Shown: positions 40,991 through 49,875 of the stretch, piece after piece
Layout: every line of letters starts with the position of its first letter
How positions within the stretch are numbered: position 1 is the stretch's first letter
NCBI RefSeq assembly: GCF_002086155.1
Contig: NZ_MVHE01000039.1
Location: 1-49,985 of the forward strand
DNA: 49,985 bases
Direction of reading: 5' to 3'
Source of the DNA: Mycobacterium angelicum
Lineage (GTDB): Bacteria; Actinomycetota; Actinomycetes; Mycobacteriales; Mycobacteriaceae
Notes under the pieces: generated by a model
What the model saw: only the letters and a program-made list of their open reading frames with translations
Databases searched by the model: none
What the model was told of the DNA's origin: nothing
Program-made: the position numbers and the translations under genes

Positions 40991-41481
40991 ATCGGTGTGA
41001 TGTAGGCGATCAACCACTTGCCGTCGATCCGCTTGAAGTCCACCCGCAGCCGGCTGCCGTCGTAGAGCGGCTGGCGCGACTTGTCGGTAACGGTGCGGTT
41101 CATGTAGACCATCAGCGATGCCGAATTCCGTTTGGCCGCAATGACTCCCACGCCAACCACGTTGGCCTGGACCACCACTTCGCGCTTCTTGGCCTCCGGA
41201 ATGATCTGCGCGTTGGCGCTTTTCTGGAATTCCTGGCGATAGTCGGGCGTCAGCAGCGGATACGCAGCGTTGAGGCTGCGTTCTACGGTCTGGTAGTCGT
41301 AGGCGAAGACCTGCGGTATCTCCTTGGCGGCCAACTGGGGCAGTACCGCGCGCGCCGCCGCTTCACCCTGGGTCTCCACCCGGTCCCAGTAGAGCCAGCC
41401 GCCCACCGCGGCCAGGCCGACGATGGCCGCGACCAGTAGGGTGCCGACGACCCTGAGCAGGCCGCGCAGCAACCATCGCAT
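40987..41481 (-). CDS. Mce-associated membrane protein (Rv3492c-like)
   Basis: A 164-residue protein with one N-terminal helix (LVAAIVGLAAVGGWLYW) and an external domain that has the mce-associated pattern: PQLAAKEIPQVFAYDYQTVERSL, then FQKSANAQIIPEAKKREVVVQANVVGVGV and LMVYMNRTV. It begins one base overlapping the stop of the preceding gene. In the mce4 system such proteins are thought to stabilise or help the transporter, as OmamA-like proteins do with Mce1 and Mce4. Rv3492c is the expected equivalent. Confidence 0.83.
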   Translation of the reverse strand: MRWLLRGLLRVVGTLLVAAIVGLAAVGGWLYWDRVETQGEAAARAVLPQLAAKEIPQVFAYDYQTVERSLNAAYPLLTPDYRQEFQKSANAQIIPEAKKREVVVQANVVGVGVIAAKRNSASLMVYMNRTVTDKSRQPLYDGSRLRVDFKRIDGKWLIAYITPI

Positions 41482-42242
41482 CAGTTACCCCCGTCGGGAT
41501 ACTTCAGGTCGTATCCGCTCATGTGTCCGGCGTCGTCCTCGTGCACGATCACCCGCAGCCGGTAGGGCATGGACGGCTTGTTGACGCCGTCTATGTCCGC
41601 GACCGTCACCCGCACCGATACCAGTACCGACGCGTTGTCGCTGACGGTGTCGATGCCTTCCAGCGCGGCTCCGTTGACGACGGCTTCCGAGGTGGCGTTG
41701 GTGGCGCGGAACAGGCTCTTGAGGTTGTCGACGTTGTTGTTGGCGCTCAGCATCCCGCGCAGCGGGCCGCTGGTGCCGTTGACGAACCGGTTGACGGCAT
41801 CGTCGATGTTGTCCGGCGTGTGGCTGAACATGTTGACCACCGTCTGCGTGGCGGTGTCGACGAAGCGCTGCTCGCGTGCCTGCTCGGCCTCGGCGTGGCG
41901 GCGCTGCACGACCATCGCGGTCACGCCGGCCGCCAGGGCGCCGACCAGTAGCAACGCCGCGGCCAGACCGACCCAGCCGACCAGTCTGCGGTGCGCCGGC
42001 CGCCGTGGCGGCGGGCGCACCGCCGTCAGTGGCTTGGCCGTTGTGGGTTTGGCCTTGGACTTCTTCTTCGGCTCCTTGGCGTCCGCGGGTTCCTCCGCCG
42101 GGATACCGGCCTCGATATCGGCCTGGACATCGGCCTGGACATCGGCGCTGCTCGGCTCGGTCTTGGCGGGGCCGGCCGGGCGGGACGCCCGTCGGCGCAC
42201 GCGTTGAGTTGTCGATTGCTCTTCTGCCACTACTGAATCCAC
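41481..42242 (-). CDS. Mce-associated membrane protein (Rv3493c-like)
   Basis: A 253-residue protein. A long charged head (residues 1-85) with many Lys, Ala, Asp and repeated ADVQADVQADI is followed by one helix (LVGWVGLAAALLLVGALAAGVTAMVV) and an external domain with FVDTATQTVVNMFSHTPDNIDDAVNRF and VSVRVTVADIDGVN. The domain matches other Mce-associated proteins. The cytoplasmic head is slightly longer than in the H37Rv relative (242 residues recalled). It is 10 bp after mce4F. Confidence 0.83.
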   Translation of the reverse strand: MDSVVAEEQSTTQRVRRRASRPAGPAKTEPSSADVQADVQADIEAGIPAEEPADAKEPKKKSKAKPTTAKPLTAVRPPPRRPAHRRLVGWVGLAAALLLVGALAAGVTAMVVQRRHAEAEQAREQRFVDTATQTVVNMFSHTPDNIDDAVNRFVNGTSGPLRGMLSANNNVDNLKSLFRATNATSEAVVNGAALEGIDTVSDNASVLVSVRVTVADIDGVNKPSMPYRLRVIVHEDDAGHMSGYDLKYPDGGN

Positions 42243-42252
42243 TGAATAGGCT

Positions 42253-43923
42253 CTACATCGGCTTGGGTGCGAGCATCAGATCCACCCAATTCTCGGCAGA
42301 AGATGCAGTCGCGAAGATACCAGTGCCGCCCGCCGGGTCCTTGAAGACGCCGGTGACCGGGTCGTACGTCGTGTACGACGTGCCGCTGGCCTGCGGTTCC
42401 GGTCCAGGCGCCGGGCCGGTGCCCAGCGGCGGGCCCGGCGGCTCCACATACCTGGGGAACGGAACCTGCGGCGGCACCGGCGGAACGCCGGGCGGCTGCC
42501 ACGACGTGAACGGCGGCGGCGGCCCGTTGTTGTTGGGCGGCGGCGGGTCATACGCCGGCTGATTCGGTGCCGGGCCCGGGCCCGGCACCACACCCGGCGG
42601 CGGCGGCCCGACGATCGGGATCCCCGGATCCGGATCGGCACCCGGCGGGATGAACGGGAAATGGTTGGGCGGCAAGATGTTCAGCCCATTGGTCACCGGC
42701 GTGCCGTACGGGATTGGCGGACCGCGCCACGGATTCGTCCCGGTCGGAACGTAGCCCTTGGGGTCGCGGCACAACGCGACCGTCGGCGCGCGCTTGCCGG
42801 GGAATTCCTGGCAGGGGTAGTTACGCGCACCGCGCACCGCGCTGGGATCGTTCTGCGCGGTCTTGCAGTACATGTCCGTCGGGATTTCGCGAACCCCTTC
42901 GTCGGCCGGCGTCCGCATCAATGGCGGCGGCAGGAAACCGGTGCTGCATGGCGGCGGGTCGTTGAGGTCGAGCTTGAAGTCGAGCTTGGCGCCCTCGTCC
43001 TGGGGTTGGCCACCGGCCGAGGTGGTGATGGCCGCGAACAGCGCCGGAAAGACGACCAACAGCTGCTCGATCGTCTTGTGGTAGATCACGCCCACCCGGC
43101 CCAGGTTGGCCAGGCTGGCCGCCAGCGCCGGGAACGAGGGCCGGATACCGGTGAACGCGGTGTTGGCTTCGTCGATCGCGTCGGGGGCGGTGGCCAGGGT
43201 GTCGCGCAGCTGCGGGTCGGCCTGGCGCAGCTCGGAGGTGAACCGCGCCAGCCCGTCGGCCAGCGACTTGATGTCGCCGCCGGCGCGAACCTGGGCCTGC
43301 AGGAACGGACCGGCCTGATCGATCAGCTGCGAGACCTGCGGGTAGTTGGTGTTGGCCTCGTCCACCAGCAGTCGCGCCGATTCGACCAGCCGGGCCAGTT
43401 CCGGGCCGGTGCCGTTGGTCGCGGTGAACGCCTCGTGCAGCACCTCGCGCAGCCGGGTGTCGCCGAGGCTGTTGACCAGCACCTCGGCCTGGTGCAGCAG
43501 TTGGGCGACGTCCTGGCCGATGCGGGTGTTGTCGCGCGCGATCTTGGCTCCGTTGGTCAGCTTGTTCGGCGACGGGTGATCCGGCGGAACCAGGTCGATG
43601 TACTGCTCGCCGATGGCCGACACACTCTTGACGGTCGCGGTGACGTTCGACGGGATCGCGGTTCCGCTGTTCAGCCGCATGTCGGCGGTGACGCCGCTGG
43701 GGTTCAACTCCACCGATTCCACGCGCCCGACCGCGACCCCGCGGTAGGTGACGTTGGCGTTCTTGTACAGCCCGCCGCCCGCGACGAAATCCGCACTGAC
43801 ACCGTAGGTTCCGATGCCGAAGGTGGCGGGCAGGCGCAGGTAGAAGATCGCCATCACGGTCAGGGTGATCACGGTGATCACCGCGAAGATGGACAACTGG
43901 ATCTTGGTAAGTCTGTCAATCAT
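42253..43923 (-). CDS. mce4F: Mce-family protein Mce4F
   Basis: A 556-residue MCE protein. A signal-anchor helix (LSIFAVITVITLTVMAIFYL) is followed by the MCE domain from GTYGVSADFVAGGGLYKNANVTYRGVAVGRVESVEL to YIDLVPP, a helical barrel segment of about 200 residues, and a very Pro-rich tail (about 150 residues) ending DLMLAPKPM. It is the sixth of the MCE proteins that line the periplasmic channel for lipid import. The position at the end of the six and the neighbouring Rv3493c-like gene identify it as Mce4F. Confidence 0.93.
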   Translation of the reverse strand: MIDRLTKIQLSIFAVITVITLTVMAIFYLRLPATFGIGTYGVSADFVAGGGLYKNANVTYRGVAVGRVESVELNPSGVTADMRLNSGTAIPSNVTATVKSVSAIGEQYIDLVPPDHPSPNKLTNGAKIARDNTRIGQDVAQLLHQAEVLVNSLGDTRLREVLHEAFTATNGTGPELARLVESARLLVDEANTNYPQVSQLIDQAGPFLQAQVRAGGDIKSLADGLARFTSELRQADPQLRDTLATAPDAIDEANTAFTGIRPSFPALAASLANLGRVGVIYHKTIEQLLVVFPALFAAITTSAGGQPQDEGAKLDFKLDLNDPPPCSTGFLPPPLMRTPADEGVREIPTDMYCKTAQNDPSAVRGARNYPCQEFPGKRAPTVALCRDPKGYVPTGTNPWRGPPIPYGTPVTNGLNILPPNHFPFIPPGADPDPGIPIVGPPPPGVVPGPGPAPNQPAYDPPPPNNNGPPPPFTSWQPPGVPPVPPQVPFPRYVEPPGPPLGTGPAPGPEPQASGTSYTTYDPVTGVFKDPAGGTGIFATASSAENWVDLMLAPKPM

Positions 43924-43944
43924 CTAATCAAGCCCCTCCTGCCC

Positions 43945-45099
43945 CTACTGCGCAGCCGTGCCGGGCGGGATCTTGAACGGGTCGGCCGCTTGGCCCGAGA
44001 GGTTGGCCTGCTCCCCCAGCAGGAAGGCGGGCGGGTTGAGGACCTCGTCCATGTGCGCCATGTTCGGGTCGAAATACGCTGTGGTGAAGAATGTTTCACC
44101 GATCCGGCGCAAGGTCAGGTCGAAGGTGGTGAACACGTTGAGGTAGTCGCCTCGCACCGCCTGCTTGATGCCGAAGTTGGGGAACGGGAAGGTCAGCAGA
44201 ATCTGTAGCGAGGTGATGAAATTCTTGCGGCTGTCGTTGAGCGCCTTGACAACTGCGTAGGCGTCCTTGAGGTCGGCGGCGAAATCCACCTTGGTCTTGG
44301 CCAGCACGTGGGAGGTCACCAGGCTCAGCTTCTTGAGCGCGGCGAAGGCGTCGACGATATGGCCGCGGTTCTTGTTGAGTACCCGGACCGCCTCGGGCAG
44401 GGTGTCCAGCGCCCGGCCCAGGTTGTCCTTGTCGCGGGCCAGCATCGCCGAGAACCGATTCAGCCCCTCGACCGCGGCGATGATGTCGTTGACCTGTCGG
44501 TTGAGCCCGGCCGTCAACTCCGCGAGTCGCGGGACCAGATCGACGAACTGGCCTTTGCGGCCGACTACCGCCTTATACGTCTCATCGGTAATCTCTTCCA
44601 GCGCAACGACATTGCCCTTGTTGACCACCACTCCGAGAGCCGAGAACACTTCCTCGGTGGTGGGATAGCGGCCGGTGTTGGCCTCGGCGATCTTGGATCC
44701 GTCGACCAGCCTGCCCTTCGCCGGTGTGCCCGGCGGCGGCGGCGCCAGATCGATGTGCAGCGAACCCAGCAGTGACGTCTGGGACACCTTGGCGACCGCA
44801 TTGGCCGGCAGTACCACGTTCTTGTCCAGCGCCAATTTCACTGCGGCGTAGAAAGATCCGTCCGGTCGCTGCTCGGCGGAGATCCCGGCGACACTGCCCA
44901 CGGTGACGTCGTCGACCATGACCGGCGAGTTCTGCGGCAGCGTCGCCACGTCGGGCAGTTCGACGGTGATCGAGTACGCACCACCGCCGTGGCCGGCGGT
45001 GCCGGGCATGGACAGCGAGTTCAGTCCGCCGAATGAGCAACCCGCGAGGAGCACGGCGCCGGCCGCTAAAGCGCTGCCGCGCAACAGGATTCGGTTCAT
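43945..45099 (-). CDS. lprN: Mce-family lipoprotein Mce4E (LprN)
   Basis: A 384-residue protein, the same length as I recall for LprN. The lipobox LLAGC (Cys about residue 21) follows a short hydrophobic signal, so the protein is lipid-anchored. The MCE domain begins YSITVELPDVATLPQNSPVMVDDVTVGSVAGI and includes LLGSLHIDLAPP. The C-terminal helical part and FDLTLRRIGETFFTTAYFDPN follow. The ATGA overlap with mce4D is kept. Confidence 0.93.
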   Translation of the reverse strand: MNRILLRGSALAAGAVLLAGCSFGGLNSLSMPGTAGHGGGAYSITVELPDVATLPQNSPVMVDDVTVGSVAGISAEQRPDGSFYAAVKLALDKNVVLPANAVAKVSQTSLLGSLHIDLAPPPPGTPAKGRLVDGSKIAEANTGRYPTTEEVFSALGVVVNKGNVVALEEITDETYKAVVGRKGQFVDLVPRLAELTAGLNRQVNDIIAAVEGLNRFSAMLARDKDNLGRALDTLPEAVRVLNKNRGHIVDAFAALKKLSLVTSHVLAKTKVDFAADLKDAYAVVKALNDSRKNFITSLQILLTFPFPNFGIKQAVRGDYLNVFTTFDLTLRRIGETFFTTAYFDPNMAHMDEVLNPPAFLLGEQANLSGQAADPFKIPPGTAAQ

Positions 45100-46520
45100 C
45101 CACCGGCCCCCTGTTCGGCGGGCAGCGGGCCGGGCACGGGCGCGCCGGCCGCAGGACCCGGCGCGGGCGCGCCGGCCGCAGGACCTGGCGCGGGACCCGG
45201 GAGAGGCCCGTAGCCTGGCGCGGGTCCGGGTGCCTGCGGGACGAACAACGCCTGCAGATCCGTCTGATTCGAGGTCGCCGGCTGGGTCGGCTTGGCCGGT
45301 ATCCAGGTCAGCTCCGGAACCGGCGTCTCAGACTTGGCCTGGGTGGCCGGGGTGTCGTAGATGACCTGTCCCTTGTAGGCGGTGATGGTGTTGATCGGGT
45401 GGAACAGGATCGGCGGGTAGTTCACGGTGAGCCGGCGCAATACCGGACCCAGCCGTTCACGGCAGATCTCGGCGCGCCGGAAATAATCGGGCGCCTTGGG
45501 CCCGCCGGCCGTCTCGTAGGAACCACCGCAGATGAATTGCACCGGATTCATGAACTCCGGCAGGGAGATCAGTCCGTTCAGCGTGCCTTGGGCAGGGTCG
45601 TAGATGTTGTAGAAGTTGGTGATGCCCGGGCCCGCCACGTGCAGCACCTGCTCGATGTTCTCGCTCTGGTCGCTCAGCGTCTGGGCGAAAGTGTTGAGCT
45701 GGTCCACCGTTTCGATCAGCGTCGAGTTGTTCTCGTGCAGGAAGCCCCGGATATCGGAGAGCGCCTGGTTGAGGGTGCCCAGCGTGTGGTCGAGGCTGCG
45801 CGAGCTGTCGGCCAGCACCTGCGACACCGAGGCCACGTGGCCGGCGAACTGCACGATCTGCTCGTTGCTCTGGGACAGCGCGTCGACCAGCACCTGCAGG
45901 TTCTTCACCGTGCCGAAGATGTCGTTGCGCGAATCCCCAAGGCGCCCAGCGACTTGCGAGAGTTCCTGCAGTGCGTTGTGGAACGAGTCGCCGTTGCCGT
46001 CCAGGGTGTCGGCGGCCTGGTTGATCGCTGCACCCAGCGGCCCCTGCAACTCCCCGGCCGCCGGGCTGAGCTGAACCGACAGCTTCGTCAGCGCCTCTTT
46101 GACCTCGTCCCACTCGACCGGAACCGCGGTGCGAGTGAGGTCGATGCTCGCGCCGTCGGGCAGCGTGCCACCGCCGGTGTAGGCCGGCGTGAGCTGAATG
46201 AAGCGCGCCGCCACCAGGTTTGGCGACATGATGACGGCCTGCGCGTTCGACGGGATCTTGACGTCGTTGGACACCGACATGGTGATCTTGACGTCGGACG
46301 GGCGCGGCTCGATGCTGTCGATCTCGCCTACCGGAACGCCGAGGATGCGGACCTGGTCGCCGGGGTACAGGCCTACCGCAGAGGTGAAGTAGGCGGTGAT
46401 CTTGCGCCCGCTGGTGCCCGCGGAGAACAGCGCGTAGGCGCCGCCGATCAACCCCACCACCAGCGCGATGATGGTGACGGTACGCATCCCCTTGGTGCCG
46501 AAACGGCGCGGCGTCGTCAT
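45096..46520 (-). CDS. mce4D: Mce-family protein Mce4D
   Basis: A 474-residue protein. Helix VTIIALVVGLIGGAYALFSAG precedes the MCE domain (KITAYFTSAVGLYPGDQVRILGVPVGEIDSIEP to ARFIQLTPAYTGG). The long helical part follows, and the C-terminus is a Pro-Gly-Ala tail with near-repeats of PAPGPAAGA. The tail seems longer than in H37Rv (451 residues recalled), due to a tandem GC-rich repeat at about 45120-45190. ATGA-type overlaps join it to mce4C and lprN. Confidence 0.93.
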   Translation of the reverse strand: MTTPRRFGTKGMRTVTIIALVVGLIGGAYALFSAGTSGRKITAYFTSAVGLYPGDQVRILGVPVGEIDSIEPRPSDVKITMSVSNDVKIPSNAQAVIMSPNLVAARFIQLTPAYTGGGTLPDGASIDLTRTAVPVEWDEVKEALTKLSVQLSPAAGELQGPLGAAINQAADTLDGNGDSFHNALQELSQVAGRLGDSRNDIFGTVKNLQVLVDALSQSNEQIVQFAGHVASVSQVLADSSRSLDHTLGTLNQALSDIRGFLHENNSTLIETVDQLNTFAQTLSDQSENIEQVLHVAGPGITNFYNIYDPAQGTLNGLISLPEFMNPVQFICGGSYETAGGPKAPDYFRRAEICRERLGPVLRRLTVNYPPILFHPINTITAYKGQVIYDTPATQAKSETPVPELTWIPAKPTQPATSNQTDLQALFVPQAPGPAPGYGPLPGPAPGPAAGAPAPGPAAGAPVPGPLPAEQGAGG

Positions 46521-47581
46521 GGCGACTTCGGCCTTATGATCCAGCGCTCCTGAATCATCCCGCGCAGGTAGTCGGCGAGGCTGGCCGGCAGCTTGCCGGG
46601 CTGATAGAAGAAGTCGAACATCGCCGCCATCAACGGCGCCGGGATGGCGCCGAACACGTTGACGTTGAAGCCGGGTCCGGAACCGACCACCTCGCCCAGG
46701 GTGGTCGCGTACGGTGGCAGCCGCTTGAGCGCCTCGGTGATGTAGTCCTTGCGCTCGTTGAGGTTGCCCAGCACCAGGTTGAGCTTGCTCAGCGCCGGGC
46801 CGAACTCCTTGCGGTTGTCGGCGACGAAGCCGGAGATCTGCGCCGAGACGCCGTCGATCCCGGAGATCAGCGCATCAAGTGCGGCGCGGCGTTCGTCGAG
46901 TGCGGCGAACAACTGGTTGCCGTCGTCGATCAGCTTGTTGACCTGCGCGGAGCGTTCCGACAGCACGCCGGTGACCTGCTTGGCATGCGCCAACAGGCCT
47001 TGCAGGGCCGCGTCGCGGCTGTTCAGGGTGCGCGACAGCGTGGTCACGCCGTCCAGCGCGCCGCGCAGGCCCGGGGTGGCGTCGTGCAGGGTCTCGGTGA
47101 GCACCTTCAGGGCCTGCTCGAACTGCGGCTTGTTCAGGTTGCCGGCGTTTTGGCCCAGGTCTTCCAGGGCGCCGGCCAGGGTGTACGGCGTCGTGGTCCG
47201 GCTCAGCGGAATGGTGGTGGCGTGGCCGCTGCCGGCCGGGCTCACCGAGATCGAGCGCTCGCCCAGGATGGTGTCGGTGCGGATCGCGGCCAGCGACTGA
47301 TCGCCGATGACGACCTTGCGGTCCACGTTGAAGGCGATCTTGGCGCTGTTTCCGGCCAGGCTCACCTCGGTCACCTTGCCGACCTTGAAGCCCGCCACCA
47401 GCACCGAGTTACCGGGCACGATGCCGCCGGCGTCGGCGAAATAAGCCTCGTAGGTCTTGCCCTGCGGCCAGAACGGCAGCCCGCTGTAGCCGAACGCGAT
47501 GAGCACGACGCAGATGACTACCGCCAAGCCGATGATGCCGGTGCGCAGTGGGTCGCGCTCCCGCTTGCTGTTATTTGGCAA
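46517..47581 (-). CDS. mce4C: Mce-family protein Mce4C
   Basis: A 354-residue protein. The anchor helix is GIIGLAVVICVVLIAFGYSGL, then the MCE domain (KTYEAYFADAGGIVPGNSVLVAGFKVGKVTEVSL to GERSISVSPAG) and a helical part with repeated LNSRDAALQGLLAHAK and LIDDGNQLFAALDERRAAL. The end is LADYLRGMIQERWIIRPKSP. Its start overlaps mce4B by 11 bp. Confidence 0.93.
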   Translation of the reverse strand: MPNNSKRERDPLRTGIIGLAVVICVVLIAFGYSGLPFWPQGKTYEAYFADAGGIVPGNSVLVAGFKVGKVTEVSLAGNSAKIAFNVDRKVVIGDQSLAAIRTDTILGERSISVSPAGSGHATTIPLSRTTTPYTLAGALEDLGQNAGNLNKPQFEQALKVLTETLHDATPGLRGALDGVTTLSRTLNSRDAALQGLLAHAKQVTGVLSERSAQVNKLIDDGNQLFAALDERRAALDALISGIDGVSAQISGFVADNRKEFGPALSKLNLVLGNLNERKDYITEALKRLPPYATTLGEVVGSGPGFNVNVFGAIPAPLMAAMFDFFYQPGKLPASLADYLRGMIQERWIIRPKSP

Positions 47582-48623
47582 AAGCGCACCTCCCCTTGCT
47601 GGGATCCACCGAGCCGCCGAACGGGATCAGGATGTCGCTACCGGCGGGGCCGTTGATCTTGATGGTCACCGAGCAGAAGTAGATGTTGAAGAACGATCCG
47701 TAGGCGCCCAGCGCGGCCAGCCGCAAATAGTCCTCGCCGAGTTGCTCGACGTCGTTATTGATTTCGGCCTTGCGGTTGTCCAGCTCGGTGGCCAGCGGCC
47801 GGGCGTTTTCCAGCACGCCCTGCAACGGCCGGCGCGAATTCTTCAGCAGCTCGGTCAGATCCGTCGTCGTCGACGACAGCGGTCCGATGGCGCCGGCGAT
47901 CGAGTCCTTGTTGTTGGCCAGCCCGGTGATCAGCTGCTGCAACTGGTCGACGCTGGCGCTGAATTGGGCGCTGCGCTGGTCGATGGTGCCCAGCACGGTG
48001 TTGAGGTTGGTGATCACGTCGCCGATCAGTTGGTCACGCTTGCCCAGCGCCGAGGAGAAAGCGCTGGTATCAGCCAGCACGTTGGCCAGCGCGCCGCCCT
48101 GGCCCTGCAGCAATTCGATGACGGCGCTGCTGATCGTGTTGATCTTGTCCGCGTCCAGACCCTTGAGTACCGGCTTCAGACCGCCCAGCAGCGCGTCCAG
48201 ATCCAGGGCGGGCTGGGTGTGGGAAGAGTTGATCGTCGCGCCCGGCGCCAGCTTGCGCAGCTCGCCCGGACCCGAGGTGATCTCCAGGAAGCGGTCGCCG
48301 ACCAGGTTTTCGTAGCGGATCACCGCACGCGTCGACGAATACAGCTGGTAGCGCTTGTCGATGCCGAACTCGACGTCAATGGTGTTGTCCGGGTTGAGTT
48401 TGACGCCCTTCACCGCGCCGACGGGTACGCCGGCGATCCGCACCTTCTGGCCGGCCTTGAGCCGCGACGCGTCGGTGAAATTGGCGTGGTAGGTGCTTTC
48501 GGGGCCGAACCGGAAGTCGCCGAACACCACCACCAGGGCTGCCGCCACCAGCAGCATGACCACCGCGAAGACGCTGACCTTGATCACCATCGACCGGTGC
48601 GACGGCATGCCCCCGCCGGCCAT
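47571..48623 (-). CDS. mce4B: Mce-family protein Mce4B
   Basis: A 350-residue protein, the same length as I recall for Mce4B. Helix VIKVSVFAVVMLLVAAALVVVFG, MCE domain (TYHANFTDASRLKAGQKVRIAGVPVGAVKGVKL to GDRFLEITSGPG), then helical segments and FFNIYFCSVTIKINGPAGS. It begins on the last base of mce4A's stop codon region, so the two are translated in series. Confidence 0.93.
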   Translation of the reverse strand: MAGGGMPSHRSMVIKVSVFAVVMLLVAAALVVVFGDFRFGPESTYHANFTDASRLKAGQKVRIAGVPVGAVKGVKLNPDNTIDVEFGIDKRYQLYSSTRAVIRYENLVGDRFLEITSGPGELRKLAPGATINSSHTQPALDLDALLGGLKPVLKGLDADKINTISSAVIELLQGQGGALANVLADTSAFSSALGKRDQLIGDVITNLNTVLGTIDQRSAQFSASVDQLQQLITGLANNKDSIAGAIGPLSSTTTDLTELLKNSRRPLQGVLENARPLATELDNRKAEINNDVEQLGEDYLRLAALGAYGSFFNIYFCSVTIKINGPAGSDILIPFGGSVDPSKGRCAFAK

Positions 48624-49825
48624 CAGAAGTCGTCCCGTTCGGCGAAAGCGCCGTGGAACAAGAACTGCAGCGTCGACGGCGCATCGACCTGCACTTCGGT
48701 GAACGGCTCGTACGGGATCAGGGCGTTGTCGGTGACCAGGAACGGTGCGCGGTAGAACGACCCGCCGGTCTGTTTGGTCGGGATGTCAGGCAGGCCGCGG
48801 CAGTTGGGGCCGCCGGAGGCGTTGACGATCGGCAGGCTCTCCGGGTACGTGTACGCCGGCGCACCGAGCACGAAGTTCGACGAGGTGAACAGGCCGGCCT
48901 TGCGGACACCGATCAGCGGCGCGAACTCCTTGACACCGCGATCGATGCCGGCGAACAGGCAGCCGAATTCCGGTGAGTACTCGGCGGCCACTTTGAGCGG
49001 CGCGCGCAGCCGGTTGATCGCGTCGATGAAGTTCTGTTCGGCGGGCTCCAGCGTCTCGTAGGCGTTGTTGGCCAGACCGATGGTGGCCAACAGCGTGTTG
49101 TTGAGGTTGTTCTGCTGGTCCACGACGGTTCGGTTGATGGTCGGCAGATTGTCGAAGACGGTGTTGAGATCGGGCGCGGCGTCAGCGTAGTAGCCGGTGA
49201 CGATGCCGGCCTTGCGGAAGTCCTCCTGCAGCGTGGGCAGCTTCGGGTTGGCCTGGCGCGTCAGCGTATTCAGGCCGGTCAGCAGGGAGCCCAGATCGTC
49301 GCCGTGGCCGCGCAGGCCTTCCGACAGCGCGCTCAGGGTGCCGTTGAGTTCCACGGGGTCGATCTTGTGCAGCAGGTCGATGAGCGACTGGAACAACGTG
49401 TTGACTTCCAGCTGCACGGCCGAGGCCTCGACCCGGGCATTGGGGCGCAGTGAACCCGCGGGAGCCCCGGTGGGCGGGAGGAACTCCACCGACTTGGCGC
49501 CGAAGATGGTGTTGCCGGCGATGTGCACCGTCGCGTTGGCGGGGATGTAGTGCAGCTCGCTGCTGTTGATGGCCAAGGTCAGACGGGCCTGGTCGCCGCT
49601 GTAGCTGATGTCCTCGACCTGGCCCACCTGGATGCCGCGGTACTTGACCTTGGCGCCCTTCTCCATGACCAGCCCGGCCCGCGGCGATGACACCGTGACG
49701 GTGTCCGTCGGCGTGAACGCCGCTGTGTACGACAGATACGTCAGGAGCACGAACGCCACGATGAGGCTGGCCAGCACTGCTGCTGCCACCCGCACCGCAG
49801 TGCGTCGAGATCCGGTGTCTGCCAT
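48623..49825 (-). CDS. mce4A: Mce-family protein Mce4A
   Basis: A 400-residue protein, equal in length to what I recall for Mce4A. The helix AAVLASLIVAFVLLTYLSYTAAF is followed by the MCE domain (DTVTVSSPRAGLVMEKGAKVKYRGIQVGQVEDI to AKSVEFLPPTG), the long helical region and an end EVQVDAPSTLQFLFHGAF. In M. tuberculosis the mce4 system imports cholesterol and its operon is governed by KstR, upstream of yrbE4A and so outside this window. The ATG lies 35 bp after the yrbE4B stop, a spacing that now contains a 17-bp duplication. Confidence 0.94.
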   Translation of the reverse strand: MADTGSRRTAVRVAAAVLASLIVAFVLLTYLSYTAAFTPTDTVTVSSPRAGLVMEKGAKVKYRGIQVGQVEDISYSGDQARLTLAINSSELHYIPANATVHIAGNTIFGAKSVEFLPPTGAPAGSLRPNARVEASAVQLEVNTLFQSLIDLLHKIDPVELNGTLSALSEGLRGHGDDLGSLLTGLNTLTRQANPKLPTLQEDFRKAGIVTGYYADAAPDLNTVFDNLPTINRTVVDQQNNLNNTLLATIGLANNAYETLEPAEQNFIDAINRLRAPLKVAAEYSPEFGCLFAGIDRGVKEFAPLIGVRKAGLFTSSNFVLGAPAYTYPESLPIVNASGGPNCRGLPDIPTKQTGGSFYRAPFLVTDNALIPYEPFTEVQVDAPSTLQFLFHGAFAERDDF

Positions 49826-49841
49826 ATCCGTTTAGCGGGTC

Positions 49842-49875
49842 CTTTATCCAGAGAGGTTCTTTATCCAGAGAGGTT
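49842..49875. repeat. Exact 17-bp tandem duplication
   Basis: CTTTATCCAGAGAGGTT occurs twice in tandem, at 49842-49858 and 49859-49875. It covers the last codons and stop of yrbE4B and repeats them in the spacer before mce4A. Confidence 0.9.

Noticed and set aside
42661..48755. Long + strand frames (515, 506 and 418 codons) across the mce genes
   Set aside because: Antisense shadows; composition is rich in Arg, Gln, His and Gly with no motif, as expected from GC3-biased DNA.
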